This document shows positions 53,209-63,654 of a stretch of DNA of 64,000 nt, piece after piece. A program made the translations under genes and the position numbers. Within the stretch, counting starts at the first letter, position 1; each line of letters starts with the position of its first letter. Source of the DNA: Tamarix chinensis. Lineage: Eukaryota; Streptophyta; Magnoliopsida; Caryophyllales; Tamaricaceae. The notes under the pieces were generated by a model that was not told where the DNA came from, made no database searches, and saw nothing but the letters and a program-made list of their open reading frames with translations. The stretch is from NCBI GenBank assembly GCA_030549775.1, contig CM060175.1, positions 100,735,438 through 100,799,437 of the forward strand, in the 5' to 3' direction.

Positions 53209-53535
53209 CATGTGCATCATCATCATCATCATCATCATTATTAATAGTATTGTTATTATTTTAAAGTAGGGTCGAAACCCTTCTTTACATTATTTTCGAT
53301 TTATACCATTATTATTATCATTATCATTATTGTTATTATTATTTTGTATTATTATTATTATATTATTATTATTATTATTATTATTAGTAATAGTAGTAGT
53401 AGTAGTATTAATTTGGTGAAGGGTCAAATCCCTTATTTCACCATTTATTTTGAATTATACTATTATTATTATTAGTATTATTATTATTGTTATCATCATC
53501 ATCATCATCATCATCATTATTATTATCATTATTGT
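53040..53535. repeat. ATT/ACT/ATC trinucleotide microsatellites in unit E
   Basis: Four runs (53040-53150, 53175-53250, 53308-53410, 53460-53535) separated by a short repeated spacer containing GGGTCGAAACCC-like sequence. Unit C inserted just after the last run. Confidence 0.9.
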
Positions 53536-54657
53536 TATTAGGGTAAAATTGTAATGCCCCGAAATTTTCTAATTTTAAATATTATATTTAAATAAGATTG
53601 TATTTAAAATTTTAATTTAATAAATTATTTTATTAAAATAAAATGAAATTTATTAGGGCAATTTAATAAGAAACTTTTTATAAATAGGTTGAGTAAAGGA
53701 AATTTTGGTATAATACCTAATTAAGGATTTTAATTTGGGAAATTATTTAAGTAAATTATTTTATTCAAATTAAGAAAGATAAAATAGTTTCAAATTAATT
53801 TTAATTTTATAAATAATTAAATTAAATAAAATTTGAGTGATTATTATATTAAAATGGAATTTTGGAAAAATCCTTTAAAAAGCCTATTTTAGCCTAAAAA
53901 GGGATTTAAAATTTATTTTATTTAAATATTATTATTTTTAAATATCCTAAATATTTGGATTAAATTAAATGGACCCAAATTAATTATTTAATTTTCCTTT
54001 TTCCTTTCCTTTTTATTTTTTTCTTTCTTTCTTTTTCTTTTTCTTTCTTTTCCTCGCCGAAATTGGGCCGTGCAACGACCCAATCTCTTCTTTTTCCTTC
54101 GGCGTGGCCCAGCCCGCACCGCCCCCTGCCTCGTCCCTCTCTACGCCGCGTTTTATGTTTTTTTTTCAACTAAACGCCGCGTTTCACTTCAAATTTTATA
54201 ACCGTTACCAGCTAACTCAAGACGTCGTGCTTCAGCCTTATTTTCTCCAAAACACGCCGTTTCATTTAAACGATTTTTACATCGCGCGAACCGCCCGGCC
54301 TGCCCTCCCTTTTTCCTTCTTTTCTTCCCCGCGAATCGGCCGGCCAGCCCCCCCATCTTCTTCTTCCTCCTCCCGCCCGACGCCATAACCGTCCACCTTC
54401 CTTCCTTCCCCGGAAATGGCGTTGCCGGCCACACGTGGCGTGACCGGCTCTTCTCCCGCTCGTTTTCTTCCTCTCGGTCTGCACGTTCATTTGAAACCCT
54501 CAAATGTCTCTCTCTCCCGCTCGTTTGCTCCATTCCTCTCGCGAAGGGTCGGGCAAAATTTGAAAATTTTGCCGCCCGATCGACACCATAACCATCACGT
54601 TTCTCACCAGCTTTGACCCCCTGATAACTTCCCCAACTCGGACTTAACCTCCAACAT

Positions 54658-54665
54658 TATAAATA
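54658..54665 (+). promoter_or_regulatory. TATA box of LTR copy C
   Basis: ACATTATAAATACCTCTC about 1.1 kb into the unit, followed by a pyrimidine-rich leader. Confidence 0.55.
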
Positions 54666-55365
54666 CCTCTCTTATGGCCTGGGTTCGGGATTTTTTTTTC
54701 CCCGAAACCCTAAGCATCGCCTGTGCGCCACCGCCTCTTTAGACGACTTTTCCTCCATCTCTGGCTAACTTCAACGCCTTCGCTTCATCCCAATATCTTC
54801 CCTGCAACACCATCTAATTAACTAGACCATCCACGACCTTCGATTCACCTTGTACAAGCCTCCATAATCGTGTAAAGTTGGCTAGTTATCTCGCCAGAAA
54901 ATTCCACCCCGAGACCTTGAAACGCCAGCCACCACCACATGCGCCGCTTCTAACACCTTCCAAACCAACCATTAACTCCTGATAAATCTCCTCCACATCT
55001 CCATAGATTTATTTTATTTTTCTCCTTCCCCCTCACATCTTTTTCTTCATTTTTAACCCTCTTAGATCCATTTTCCGGCCACCTCCGGGAACCACCGTCG
55101 GTTCCACCTACATCCTCCGACTCAAGGTGAAACCCTAGACATTTTAAACACTTGGTTTTGAATTATTGATAATTATTCTATTTTAGCCTAAATTTTAGTG
55201 TTAATTCAACTTTAATTATTATTATTATAATTATTATTATTAGTAATATTGAATGTATTCTAATTTCTAAATTTTTGTTACAGGTCTGGGAGTATTATTG
55301 AGTAAGATATATTATTCATCTCAGCCTTTACTTATTTAATTAAATTTTTACATGTTTAATGTTAT

Positions 55366-55397
<32 letters not shown>

Positions 55398-55707
55398 GTG
55401 TAATTATTTAGTTAATATTGTAATTATTTCAGGAGGATTATAAACCTAAAATTTTAACTAAGTCTAGCACATTTGCTTTTTACAACTATTATTAACATGT
55501 TTAACATTATTTCTAATTATATTATTATTATTATTATCTTTATTAACTTTATATTATAAGTATATATAATATTAATATCATTTTTACATTTTTGAATAGT
55601 GTTATTATTAAATGGATTGATTTTGAAAGCCACCTTGTAATTTTAAGAATTATGGTATTATTAATATTAATATTCTACTAATAAGAGTGTTATTAATAAT
55701 GTTTTAC

Positions 55708-55714
<7 letters not shown>

Positions 55715-55754
<40 letters not shown>

Positions 55755-55755
55755 C

Positions 55756-55787
<32 letters not shown>

Positions 55788-55845
55788 CTATTATTGCTAT
55801 TATTTCTATTATTACTATTATTGCTATTATTACTATTTTGGGAGA
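55715..55845. repeat. (ATT)n microsatellite in unit C
   Basis: Long, slightly interrupted ATT run with GTA/CTA variants. Confidence 0.9.
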
Positions 55846-56274
55846 AGGGTAGAAACCCTTAGTTTATCACCTTTTCAAAAGAAAATAAGTGAATTAGTTA
55901 TATTAATTCCTATAGTTAATTATTGGATAGTAAAATGTCATCCTAAAACCAAACCTCGAAATAAGTTAAAATTATATAAGAGAGTCTAATTCTAGTATGC
56001 TTTGATATAATAGGCGAACCCAATCAAATTACTCAAGTGGAATAGGAGCGTGCACCAAGACCGGTGACGTTTTAGGTAAGGGTCTACTAAGGCCATTTAT
56101 GTGTTTGCATGTATTATGAATATGACATGTTATGTAGTTTATGTTCGTTATTCTTATTGATTATGCATGCGATATGGTTATGAAGTTGAAGTATGTTATT
56201 ATGAATGTCATGTGCCATGAAAAATATATGTGTATGCTTATGTCATTAATGTATGACCTGAAGTGATATATGAA

Positions 56275-56850
56275 TTAGGATTTGCATGTAAAAGGATGGT
56301 ACTAGGGTTTGCATGAGATGGCATGGTGCTAGGGTTTGCACGAAAAGGAATGATACTAGGGTTTGCATGGAATAGCAATAAGTTGAAGGGGTGCATGAAA
56401 TAACATAATATTAGGGTTTGCATGAATTAATGTGGAGTTAGGGTTTTGCATGTGGATTAGGGTTTCATAAAAACATGCCTACATGGAATTAATGTTGCAT
56501 GGGGATCTGAGTTGCATGGAAGCATGTCTACATGGATCTAGGGTTGGCATATGAATTAGGGTTTTCATGGAAGGGTGATATATGTAAAGCTAGGGTTTGC
56601 ACATGTGAGGTACGTGGAGTTAGGGTTGCATGGGAGCTAGGGTTTGCATGGGAGTGTGGTACATGGAGATTGGGTTTGCATGGGTGCTAGGGTTTGCATG
56701 GAAGCGTGGGTCATGTGTAGTTAGGGTTTGCATGGGAGCTAAGATTTGCATGGAGTTGTGGTTTACGTGGAGATAGGGTTTGCATGGAGTAGGGTTGCAT
56801 GGGAGTTAGGGCTTTCATGGATTTAGTCATGCATGTTTGGGAAAATGTTT
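56275..56850 (+). repeat. Telo-box-rich minisatellite in unit C
   Basis: Irregular 25-50 bp units built on CTAGGGTTTGCATGG. The 8-mer TAGGGTTT, the complement of the plant telo-box AAACCCTA, occurs about twelve times. It is not a telomeric array, because spacers differ and the 7-mer TTTAGGG is not tandem. Confidence 0.8.
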
Positions 56851-56925
56851 GTGAATGTCAAATGTTTTTTAATAAAATACTTAAGACACTAATATCTTAA
56901 AGTGGAAGATATTGAGACGGGACCA

Positions 56926-57345
56926 GCCGATCCACCGGTTAGGAATAGTGGTTAGGGTTTTACCCTATGTGTGACCGATCCACCGTAATAATAGTGGTTA
57001 GGACATGAGGTCCTATGTGTATCCGGCCCACCGGTTATAATAGTGGGGGATCCCGAGCTCAATAAAGACAAACCAGATCGTCAACACTATTAAAAGATAC
57101 TAATTACTTACAGTGGAACACCATGCAAGCAGGAACCAAGCCGATCCATCGGTTAGGAATAGTGGTTAGGGTTTTACCCCATGTGTGTCCGGCCCACCGG
57201 TTATAATAGTGGGGTGTTCCTATTTTCGCATGGATTTGATGCGGACAGGAACCAACCGATCCACCGGTTAGGAATAGTGGTTAGGGTTTTTACCCTATGT
57301 ATGATCGGCCCACCAGTTACAATAGTGGGGTGTTCCTGTTTTCGC
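56926..57345 (+). repeat. Module block of unit C
   Basis: Seven copies of the module in the other orientation, close to CCGATCCACCGGTTATAATAGTGG, near 56928, 56978, 57028, 57140, 57193, 57258 and 57306. Two long spacers carry AGTGGAACACCATG-like and TTCGCATGGATT sequence. Confidence 0.8.
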
Positions 57346-57943
57346 ATGGATTGATATAAAAGGCATGGTGTGTATTGAATCTTAACAAAAGAAAGATTAA
57401 ATGGTTAATCCGGACCTTTTGGGCCTTATGTGTGGACTGTTGATTATAAGTCATGGATTTCACTTTATGCTTCTATGTATCACATGTGTGGGTTATAATT
57501 GTATGTGATCATTATCCTACATGAAATAATGTGTTATATGTCGGCCTTAGTATTCAGTTACCTTACTTGGTACGTAGCGTACTGATCACCCGTTTCATGG
57601 GTGCTGCTTATTCCCACGAGCAGAAGGCCCGTCTAATTTGTTGCAGGTAGGAGATACTTACTTTGATGCTATCGATGTCTACGGGACATCAGGAGGGGCA
57701 GAGTGATAGCTGGGCTGGATCAATCTTTAGAGTGACGTGGCCGTTGTCCTTTTTAAATTTATGATTCATGTTATCTTTTATTATGTTTGAATTTTCATAA
57801 CAATTTTACTAAGGTTGTTTAGTTGTTATCGGGAAAAATAATAGCCGGTATTTCGAATTATGTAAGACTCACTCGTACTCTGATTTCTGTTTTTATAAAT
57901 TTGAATTTGTATGGTATTACTGATAATATTTTCTTAGCCTTAG

Positions 57944-57989
57944 CACTTGGTACCGGAACGGTAGAAGTAAACTGGTCTGGTACTAAGTG
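57944..57989 (+). other. Conserved hairpin of LTR copy C
   Basis: Arms CACTTGGTACCGG (57944-57956) and CTGGTACTAAGTG (57977-57989) pair at all 13 positions (two G-U) around a 20-nt loop, 86 bp before the 3' end of the unit. Confidence 0.8.
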
Positions 57990-57995
57990 TGGCGG

Positions 57996-58073
57996 TAACA
58001 TCCCCAAAATTTACGGTTTTAAATTATGAGTATTGCTTTTAAAAAAAATGTGTGTGTAAATTTTGGGGTGTTA
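57996..58073 (+). other. Terminal hairpin of unit C
   Basis: TAACATCCCCAAAATTTAC (57996-58014) is complementary to GTAAATTTTGGGGTGTTA (58056-58073) with one bulged base. The LTR 3' terminus can therefore fold onto an internal copy of its own end motif. Confidence 0.75.
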
Positions 58074-58734
58074 CAAAAATCTTCAAACCTTATATTATCA
58101 CCTTTTCCAATGTTACTATTATTACTTTTATCCTTAGCAAAATTGGCATTTAGTTAGCCTTACTATTATTATATTATTATTTTATCTAAAACACTAATCT
58201 TAGAATAAATTAGGAAATAATAGTATTTTTGGTAGGAGAGAACCTAATCTTTATTTTCCCCCTCTTATAGGTGAGACAAGTTAAAACCCTAAGGAGGCGT
58301 AGGAACGTGCTCCAAGATCGGTGTCGTATTAGGTAAGGGTGTAGCTAAGGCCTTATGTGTGTTATGTGTTTCATATGCTTTTGATGCCATCTTTAATGAT
58401 ATGTTGTGTATCATGTGCTATTAGTTTAACTATTTTTAATGTGTAGCATCGTTTGGAGTTGAAGTATGTTCATTTGCCTTCTTATTGTATATGTTGATAT
58501 ATATATGTGGTGAAATGTGATATAATGTGATGTGGCCCTTTAAGACATGCATGTGAGGATGTTTAATGTGGTATTGTGTGGGGGAAAGGATGAAAAGGAA
58601 AATGGGGAAGTAAGTTGACCAAAGGGAAATAAGTTAACTAAGGGATGTGAGTTAACCTAAATATTTTAATGATCCATAAGTGGAAGAATAATAGGGGGTG
58701 AAAGTAAAATGAAGGAATGAGATAATCTAATCTA

Positions 58735-58970
58735 TGGTTTTGTATGGGGGAATCAAATCTATGGTTTTTTATGGAAGAATCTAGGGTTTTGTATGGGAGA
58801 ATCTATGGTTGTGCATGGAAGAATCTATGGTTGTGCATGGGAGAATCTAGGGTTTTGCATGGGAGAATCTGTAGTTTTGCATGGAATAATCTAGAGTTTT
58901 GTATGGAAGAATTTAGGGTTTGCATTGAGTTTAGGGTTTTGCATGAGAAAGTTCAAAGGTTTTCATGGGA
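58735..58970 (+). repeat. Minisatellite of unit E
   Basis: About ten units of 22-24 bp built on GGGAGAATCTAGGGTTTTGCAT with single-base differences. They occupy the place of the telo-box array of unit C. The frame 58744-58977 is its translation, not a gene. Confidence 0.85.
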
Positions 58971-59739
58971 AGCTTAGAGTCTGCGTGGGAGTAAAATTTA
59001 TGTATGAAAAGTTGACTTGGGGTGTAAGGAAGGTAATGGAAGAGTTGTTTGGTTGTTTGGATGATTCGGGTGAAAAATAGTACTTGGGATAGTATAAGGG
59101 TATATAGGAGACTGAGCTAGGGTTTGGAAGAAAACCCTAGTTTGAGAAGGTGGTAAAAAGAGAATTTAATGAGGGTGAGTGGAGTACGAGATGGGGATGG
59201 AAATTATCATGTGAGGGGTGAGTATGATTAGCATAGGAAAATAAGAAGTGGATAGTGAGACATGGAGGGGTGACATGTGAAAATGAGGAAGCTAGGGTTT
59301 GGTGTGGCCAGTTAGGGTTTGGTGTGGCTATCAAGGGTTTCGTGATCACACAAGTACATGGGGAGTAGAGCGTAATGATGAGGGTGGAATCTAAGGACTA
59401 TGATGTATGGGGTATTAAAATAGTTTAGGTTGTGAGAGGTGAAGAAGGACAGGCCGCATAGGCCTATATTAGGGTTTCTAGAGAAAACCCTAGAGAGAGG
59501 TAGTGAGTGGACTTGGAGGTGTAAAGTAGTGGGCCTTGACCCACATACTTAGGAGTTGGGCCATTAGTGTGACCTAGGGTAAGGAGGAAAGGTTGTTGGG
59601 GCAAGTTAGGCGGTGAAGGAGTCTCATGATATGGGACGAGTCTTTTGGAGGATAAGTATAAAGAGAGTTAGCCATGCATGTCTAGGGTGAAGCTTTTGAA
59701 TAAGACATTGTACAACATTAATCATGTAAAGTAGAATAT

Positions 59740-60110
59740 TATTGAGCCGGGGCCAATCGATCCACTGGTAAAAAATAGTGGTTAGGGTGTCTTGCCTTAT
59801 ATGTGACCGATCCACTGGCTAGAATGGTGGTTAGGGTATGTTATCCTATAAGTGACCAATCCAATGGCTACAATAGTGGGGGATCCCGAGTTCAATAAAC
59901 CAAACCCTAAGTTTGCTAAGACACATCAAAGACACTAAGTACTTACAGTGGAACACCATGCGAGCCGGGGCCAAACCAATCCACCGATAAGAAATAGTGG
60001 TTAGGGCGTCCCGCCCTATATGTGACCGATCCACTGACAAATAATAGTGGTCGGATGCATTGTGTCCTGTGTGTTTTCAGTCCACCGGCTATAATAGTGG
60101 GGCTCCCGTA
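59740..60110 (+). repeat. Six-module repeat block of unit E
   Basis: Two triplets of CCGATCCACTGGCTAGAATAGTGG-like modules near 59756, 59808, 59856 and 59976, 60026, 60077, each followed by a GTTAGGG or GGGGATCCC-type linker. Confidence 0.8.
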
Positions 60111-60294
60111 CTCACATAGATTTGATAAAGAGTATGGTGTGAAATGAGTATTGATAAGAGATTAATTAATTAATTAATCTGGACTATGAATGGCCTTTAT
60201 TTATTATTTATTTGAAGTGATCGTATGCTATTTTGTTACCCTGCTTGGATTATGTGCTTTTATGTGTTGGCCTTAGTGCATGACTACCTTGCTT

Positions 60295-60309
60295 AGTACG
60301 TAGCGTACT
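60295..60309 (+). other. Short palindrome AGTACG-TAG-CGTACT in unit E
   Basis: Perfect 6-bp arms around TAG in a block of about 80 bp that is well conserved in A, B, C, E and F (it ends CCCACGAGCAGAAGGCCC on this strand). Confidence 0.65.
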
Positions 60310-60690
60310 GATTACCCTTTTTATGGGTGTTGTTCATTGCCACGAGCAGAAGGCCCTTCTAACTTTGTGCAGGTGGGTGATGCATTTTTTGAAGCCTTCG
60401 ATATTTATGAGGCATCAGGCGGGGCTGAGTGCTGAGTATGGAATTGACACAAGGGCCAAGAGTGGCATGGCCAGATTCTCTCTCTATGTTATTTTATTCC
60501 CTATTGTTATTTATTTTCTGTATTTGATTTTCCAAAATTAAACTTTATCGTTTGTAAACATTATTCATTTCAAGGAAATTTGGTTTCGTACTTTGGGTTA
60601 TGTAAACTTTTTACGCGTACTCTAATTTCTATGCTATGAACTCTTGGTTTAAGTATTAATTAAAGTTTGACAATAATTCTTTTAGCTTAG

Positions 60691-60736
60691 CACTTGGTAC
60701 TGGAACAGTAGGAGTGAACCGATCTGGTACTAAGTG
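60691..60736 (+). other. Conserved hairpin of LTR copy E
   Basis: Arms CACTTGGTACTGG (60691-60703) and CTGGTACTAAGTG (60724-60736): all 13 positions pair, three by G-U, with a 20-nt loop, 83 bp before the unit end. Confidence 0.8.
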
Positions 60737-60819
60737 TGGCGGTAGCATTTTCAAAATTTATAGGTTCTAAATTTATTGCTTCCGTTTTAAAAAAAAATAT
60801 TGAATTTTGAGGTGTTACA

Positions 60820-62572
60820 TAAGGTTACTATTATTTCGTAATAAAATGTATGTATTTACGTATGCTAGCACATTAGGGTTTTGGTATGTGTTTTGTGTGT
60901 GTATGATGCGTTGCTAATCATATCATGATTTTTAATATTATTTTGGAAGATAGAATGAAAACCATGCCATATTGTATGAAATGTGACATGTGTGGAAATA
61001 GTGGTGAAAAAGGGGATTGATGTTAATAATGATATTATTTGCGTATGCATACTATGCTAAGAACATACAGACACTTATAGTAGAAATAATGCTAATACGA
61101 GCCTTAGAGGTATTTTAGTAATTTTACTTGTACAGAGGGAGTGACCTAAATAAATGTGCATGGTAGGTGATAGTGCATGTTAAGAATAATAATAAGGGTT
61201 TTGTGGTGTAAAATAATACATGTGGGCCATGGGTGTTAATATTTTATGTACTAGGGGTATTTTTAGTTATTTTGCATAAGAAAGGGATATTATGGTAATT
61301 TTATAACTAAGAAGGATATTTTAGTAATTTTATAAGTAAGAAGGGTAAATTGATAATTTTACAAGTAAGAAGGGTAATTTTGGTAATTTTACAAGTAGGA
61401 AGGGCACTATGGTAATCCAGTGAGTACAAGGGTATTTTAGTAATTTGACAAGTAAGAAGGGAATTTTAGTAATTTTGTAAGTAAGAAGGGGTAAATTGGT
61501 AATTTTATATGTAACGTGGCAATTGGTCTAATAAACCTTCATAATAAGTAATAAGTGATGTTAAATAAGAGAATAAGGCTTTATAGTCTTAGTATTACTT
61601 GTTCAAGTATAATCATGTACGCTATAAGACTAGGGGTATTTCAGTAATTGGAGTATATCATAATGAGTATGTATGGTCTAGGGGTAAGTTGGTAAATTAG
61701 GTTGTGTTACGATGTTAACTCCATAAACATGCAATAGGTGTCTTAATTGTTAATTATGAATGGAAATGTGTACTGGTTATTCTAGAAGTGCTTGTTAGGG
61801 TTTATGTGTTAATTATATGATGGAAGTGGATGAAAAGAGGAAGCCTTAGCCTTAGAAGCATTTTGGTCATTTTGACTTAAGGTGCCTAAGTATGAGTAAT
61901 GGAACCTAAGAGGGCCTTAGTGGACTATTTAAGTTTACATGGGCAATAACACTAATAATGATTACTTACTAATAATGGAAACAAATAAATGTAATTAAGT
62001 ATGTGGTTGATGTGTTTCTTATGGTGACCCTAATTAAGACACTAATACTTAAAGTGAAAGACCTCGAGATTGAGAATGATGGCTCTTTAGGAGTCACTAC
62101 CCTAAATACGTGGTTTGATCCACGGTTATTCTAGATTTTGGCGGTGTGCCTTAGTTCCCCAGCCAAGCTCTATATCTTACTCTATTTATCTCTACGAACC
62201 TATATAAGGGGTATGCATACTTATAGATTAGATGTCCTTATAGGTAGGGTATTTTGTGTCTTTGTGCACTAGTGTGACCAGGGTACCTTTACATCCCTAG
62301 GTTGATAGTTAGGAGGCAATTGTGCTGCTTGTATGTACCAGTATGACTGACGTACCTTTATATCTTCAGGTTTGTGATCTCCCCCTCGAGTTATATAAAT
62401 GGAATTGGTGTGCTAATTAAATAGAAAGACACTAAACACTTATAGTGGAATATTATGTAGGTCGAAACCATATAGATTATATCATTTGTACCTGCCCACT
62501 AGTTATAATAGTCGCCAAGTATGTGTTTCCCTGGAGATTGTATATATTTATCAGTCCATTGGTTATTATAAT
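60820..62572 (+). mobile_element. LTR-like unit D, third segment
   Basis: Resumes after E. It carries the 30-bp minisatellite (61281-61510) and a worn module block (about 62040-62570) before being interrupted by F inside a module (CCATTGGTTATTATAATT). Its 3' terminus must lie beyond the window. Confidence 0.6.
61281..61510 (+). repeat. 30-bp minisatellite in unit D
   Basis: Eight units of 27-31 bp built on AAGAAGGGTATTTTAGTAAT followed by TTTACAAGT, each with a few substitutions. Confidence 0.85.
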
Positions 62573-62573
62573 T

Positions 62574-62646
62574 GTAACACCCCCATTTTTACTGCTAAAA
62601 ATTTTCGTTTTGCGGAAGCGATAATTACAAAACCAATGGGTGTTAC
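62574..62646 (-). other. Terminal hairpin of unit F
   Basis: GTAACACCCCCATT (62574-62587) is complementary to AATGGGTGTTAC (62635-62646) apart from a two-base bulge. It lies in the same place as in unit C. Confidence 0.65.
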
Positions 62647-62651
62647 CGCCA

Positions 62652-62696
62652 CACTCAGTATAAGTCTGGCATCCTCTGCCGTTCTTATACTGAGTG
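62652..62696 (-). other. Conserved hairpin of LTR copy F
   Basis: Arms CACTCAGTATAAG (62652-62664) and CTTATACTGAGTG (62684-62696) are perfect 13-bp complements around a 19-nt loop. Confidence 0.85.
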
Positions 62697-62999
62697 CTAA
62701 GGCTAAAATATTAATTTACTTAAATAACATTAAAACAAAGGCAGGATAGAATTTCATTACAAACTACATTGTCCCGAATAAATACAAAAAGATCAGGCAA
62801 GAGTTGTAATGTAACAAAAGAGAAATAGCAGGGGACTTAAGAGTCCAAGGAATATCCGGACCAAAAGAATTCGAAGCGAACACCGGATAGTCCTAACTCT
62901 CAACCCTCTATTTGAAGTCGTCAGACCCTACCCTCAAAGTGATCCTGCAAGGTACAGACTGCCCGTGGAATAGGCAGAGGACCATGAAACGGAACCCGT

Positions 63000-63015
63000 C
63001 AGTACTACGGTACTG
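63000..63015 (-). other. Short palindrome CAGTAC-TACG-GTACTG in unit F
   Basis: Perfect 6-bp arms at the place where unit E has AGTACG-TAG-CGTACT. The arm sequence is shifted and different, but self-complementarity is kept. Confidence 0.6.
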
Positions 63016-63289
63016 AATAACCCTTTATACCAAACTAATGTGAGAAACTAGCATGGAACACATGCAAGGCATACGATTAACAGGTACAATACATTTAAGT
63101 ATTCATACGAGGATTGATATACAATAATCATTTAAACAATCAAATTCTATTAAAGCCACATGCTACTCATTTTCATTTGTCTAAAACAACCGACAGCTTA
63201 CCAGACTAACCTGCCAAAGGTATTCTCAGAAGTAATGACTAGAACCTAAACTCCAGCATAACAATTATAACATCAGCAGCATGACTCAT

Positions 63290-63640
63290 ATCTCAGCGTA
63301 ACTCCCAACCAAATTTATGATATCACAAGTGTATGCGCAGGTAAGCTATAACATAATCCACAACATCAAAAGTATGCTTACAGGTAGAGTATGATAACAT
63401 ACATAACATCACTTGTGTACTTACAGACGCAGAATAATAATATCCGTAATCTCGCAGGTACACTTACAGGTACAGTAAATTAAAATACAAAACATCAACG
63501 GTATATTTACAGATATAGTATAATAATATACATAACGTCACAGGCATACTTACCGTGACATGTAATAACCAAAACCATAACCTCATAGGTATATTACAGG
63601 TGCAGTATCATAAAATCCATCACATCACGTATATGTTCAC
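63290..63640. repeat. Degenerate tandem repeat of about 60 bp in unit F
   Basis: Repeated CATAACATCAC, GTATACTTACAGG and TACAGTATAATAA motifs recur about every 60 bp, five to six times. Confidence 0.7.
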
Positions 63641-63654
63641 AGACATAATACCAA

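Larger units (their letters stand above)
53550..58075 (+). mobile_element. Solo-LTR-like unit C, 4526 bp (youngest layer)
   Basis: Starts TGTAATGCCCCGAAATTTT and ends AAATTTTGGGGTGTTACA, so the ends are inverted repeats of about 18 bp. It is flanked by perfect AAAAT duplications (53545-53549 and 58076-58080). Order inside: AT-rich start; pyrimidine- and GC-richer section (54000-54650); TATA box; leader; ATT microsatellites (55200-55850); telo-box minisatellite; module block; palindrome; two hairpins. No gag, protease, RT or integrase motif was seen in any frame. Confidence 0.9.
51629..60819 (+). mobile_element. Solo-LTR-like unit E (4.66 kb), interrupted by unit C
   Basis: Begins TGAAATACCCTAAAAATCC and ends GAATTTTGAGGTGTTACA. 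It is flanked by perfect TAAGG duplications (51624-51628 and 60820-60824). Unit C with its AAAAT duplication sits at 53550-58080, so E itself is 51629-53549 plus 58081-60819, 4660 bp. It contains a TATA box (52399), pyrimidine-rich leader, ATT/ACT/ATC microsatellites, an AATCTAGGGTTTTGCAT minisatellite, the module block and the terminal hairpin. No coding domains. Confidence 0.85.

Noticed and set aside
52935..53264. Poly-leucine frame
   Set aside because: Translation of ATT/ACT microsatellites in unit E.
56275..56850. Interstitial telomere
   Set aside because: TAGGGTTT is frequent, but the 7-bp telomere repeat is not tandem; the units are 25-50 bp with other sequence between.
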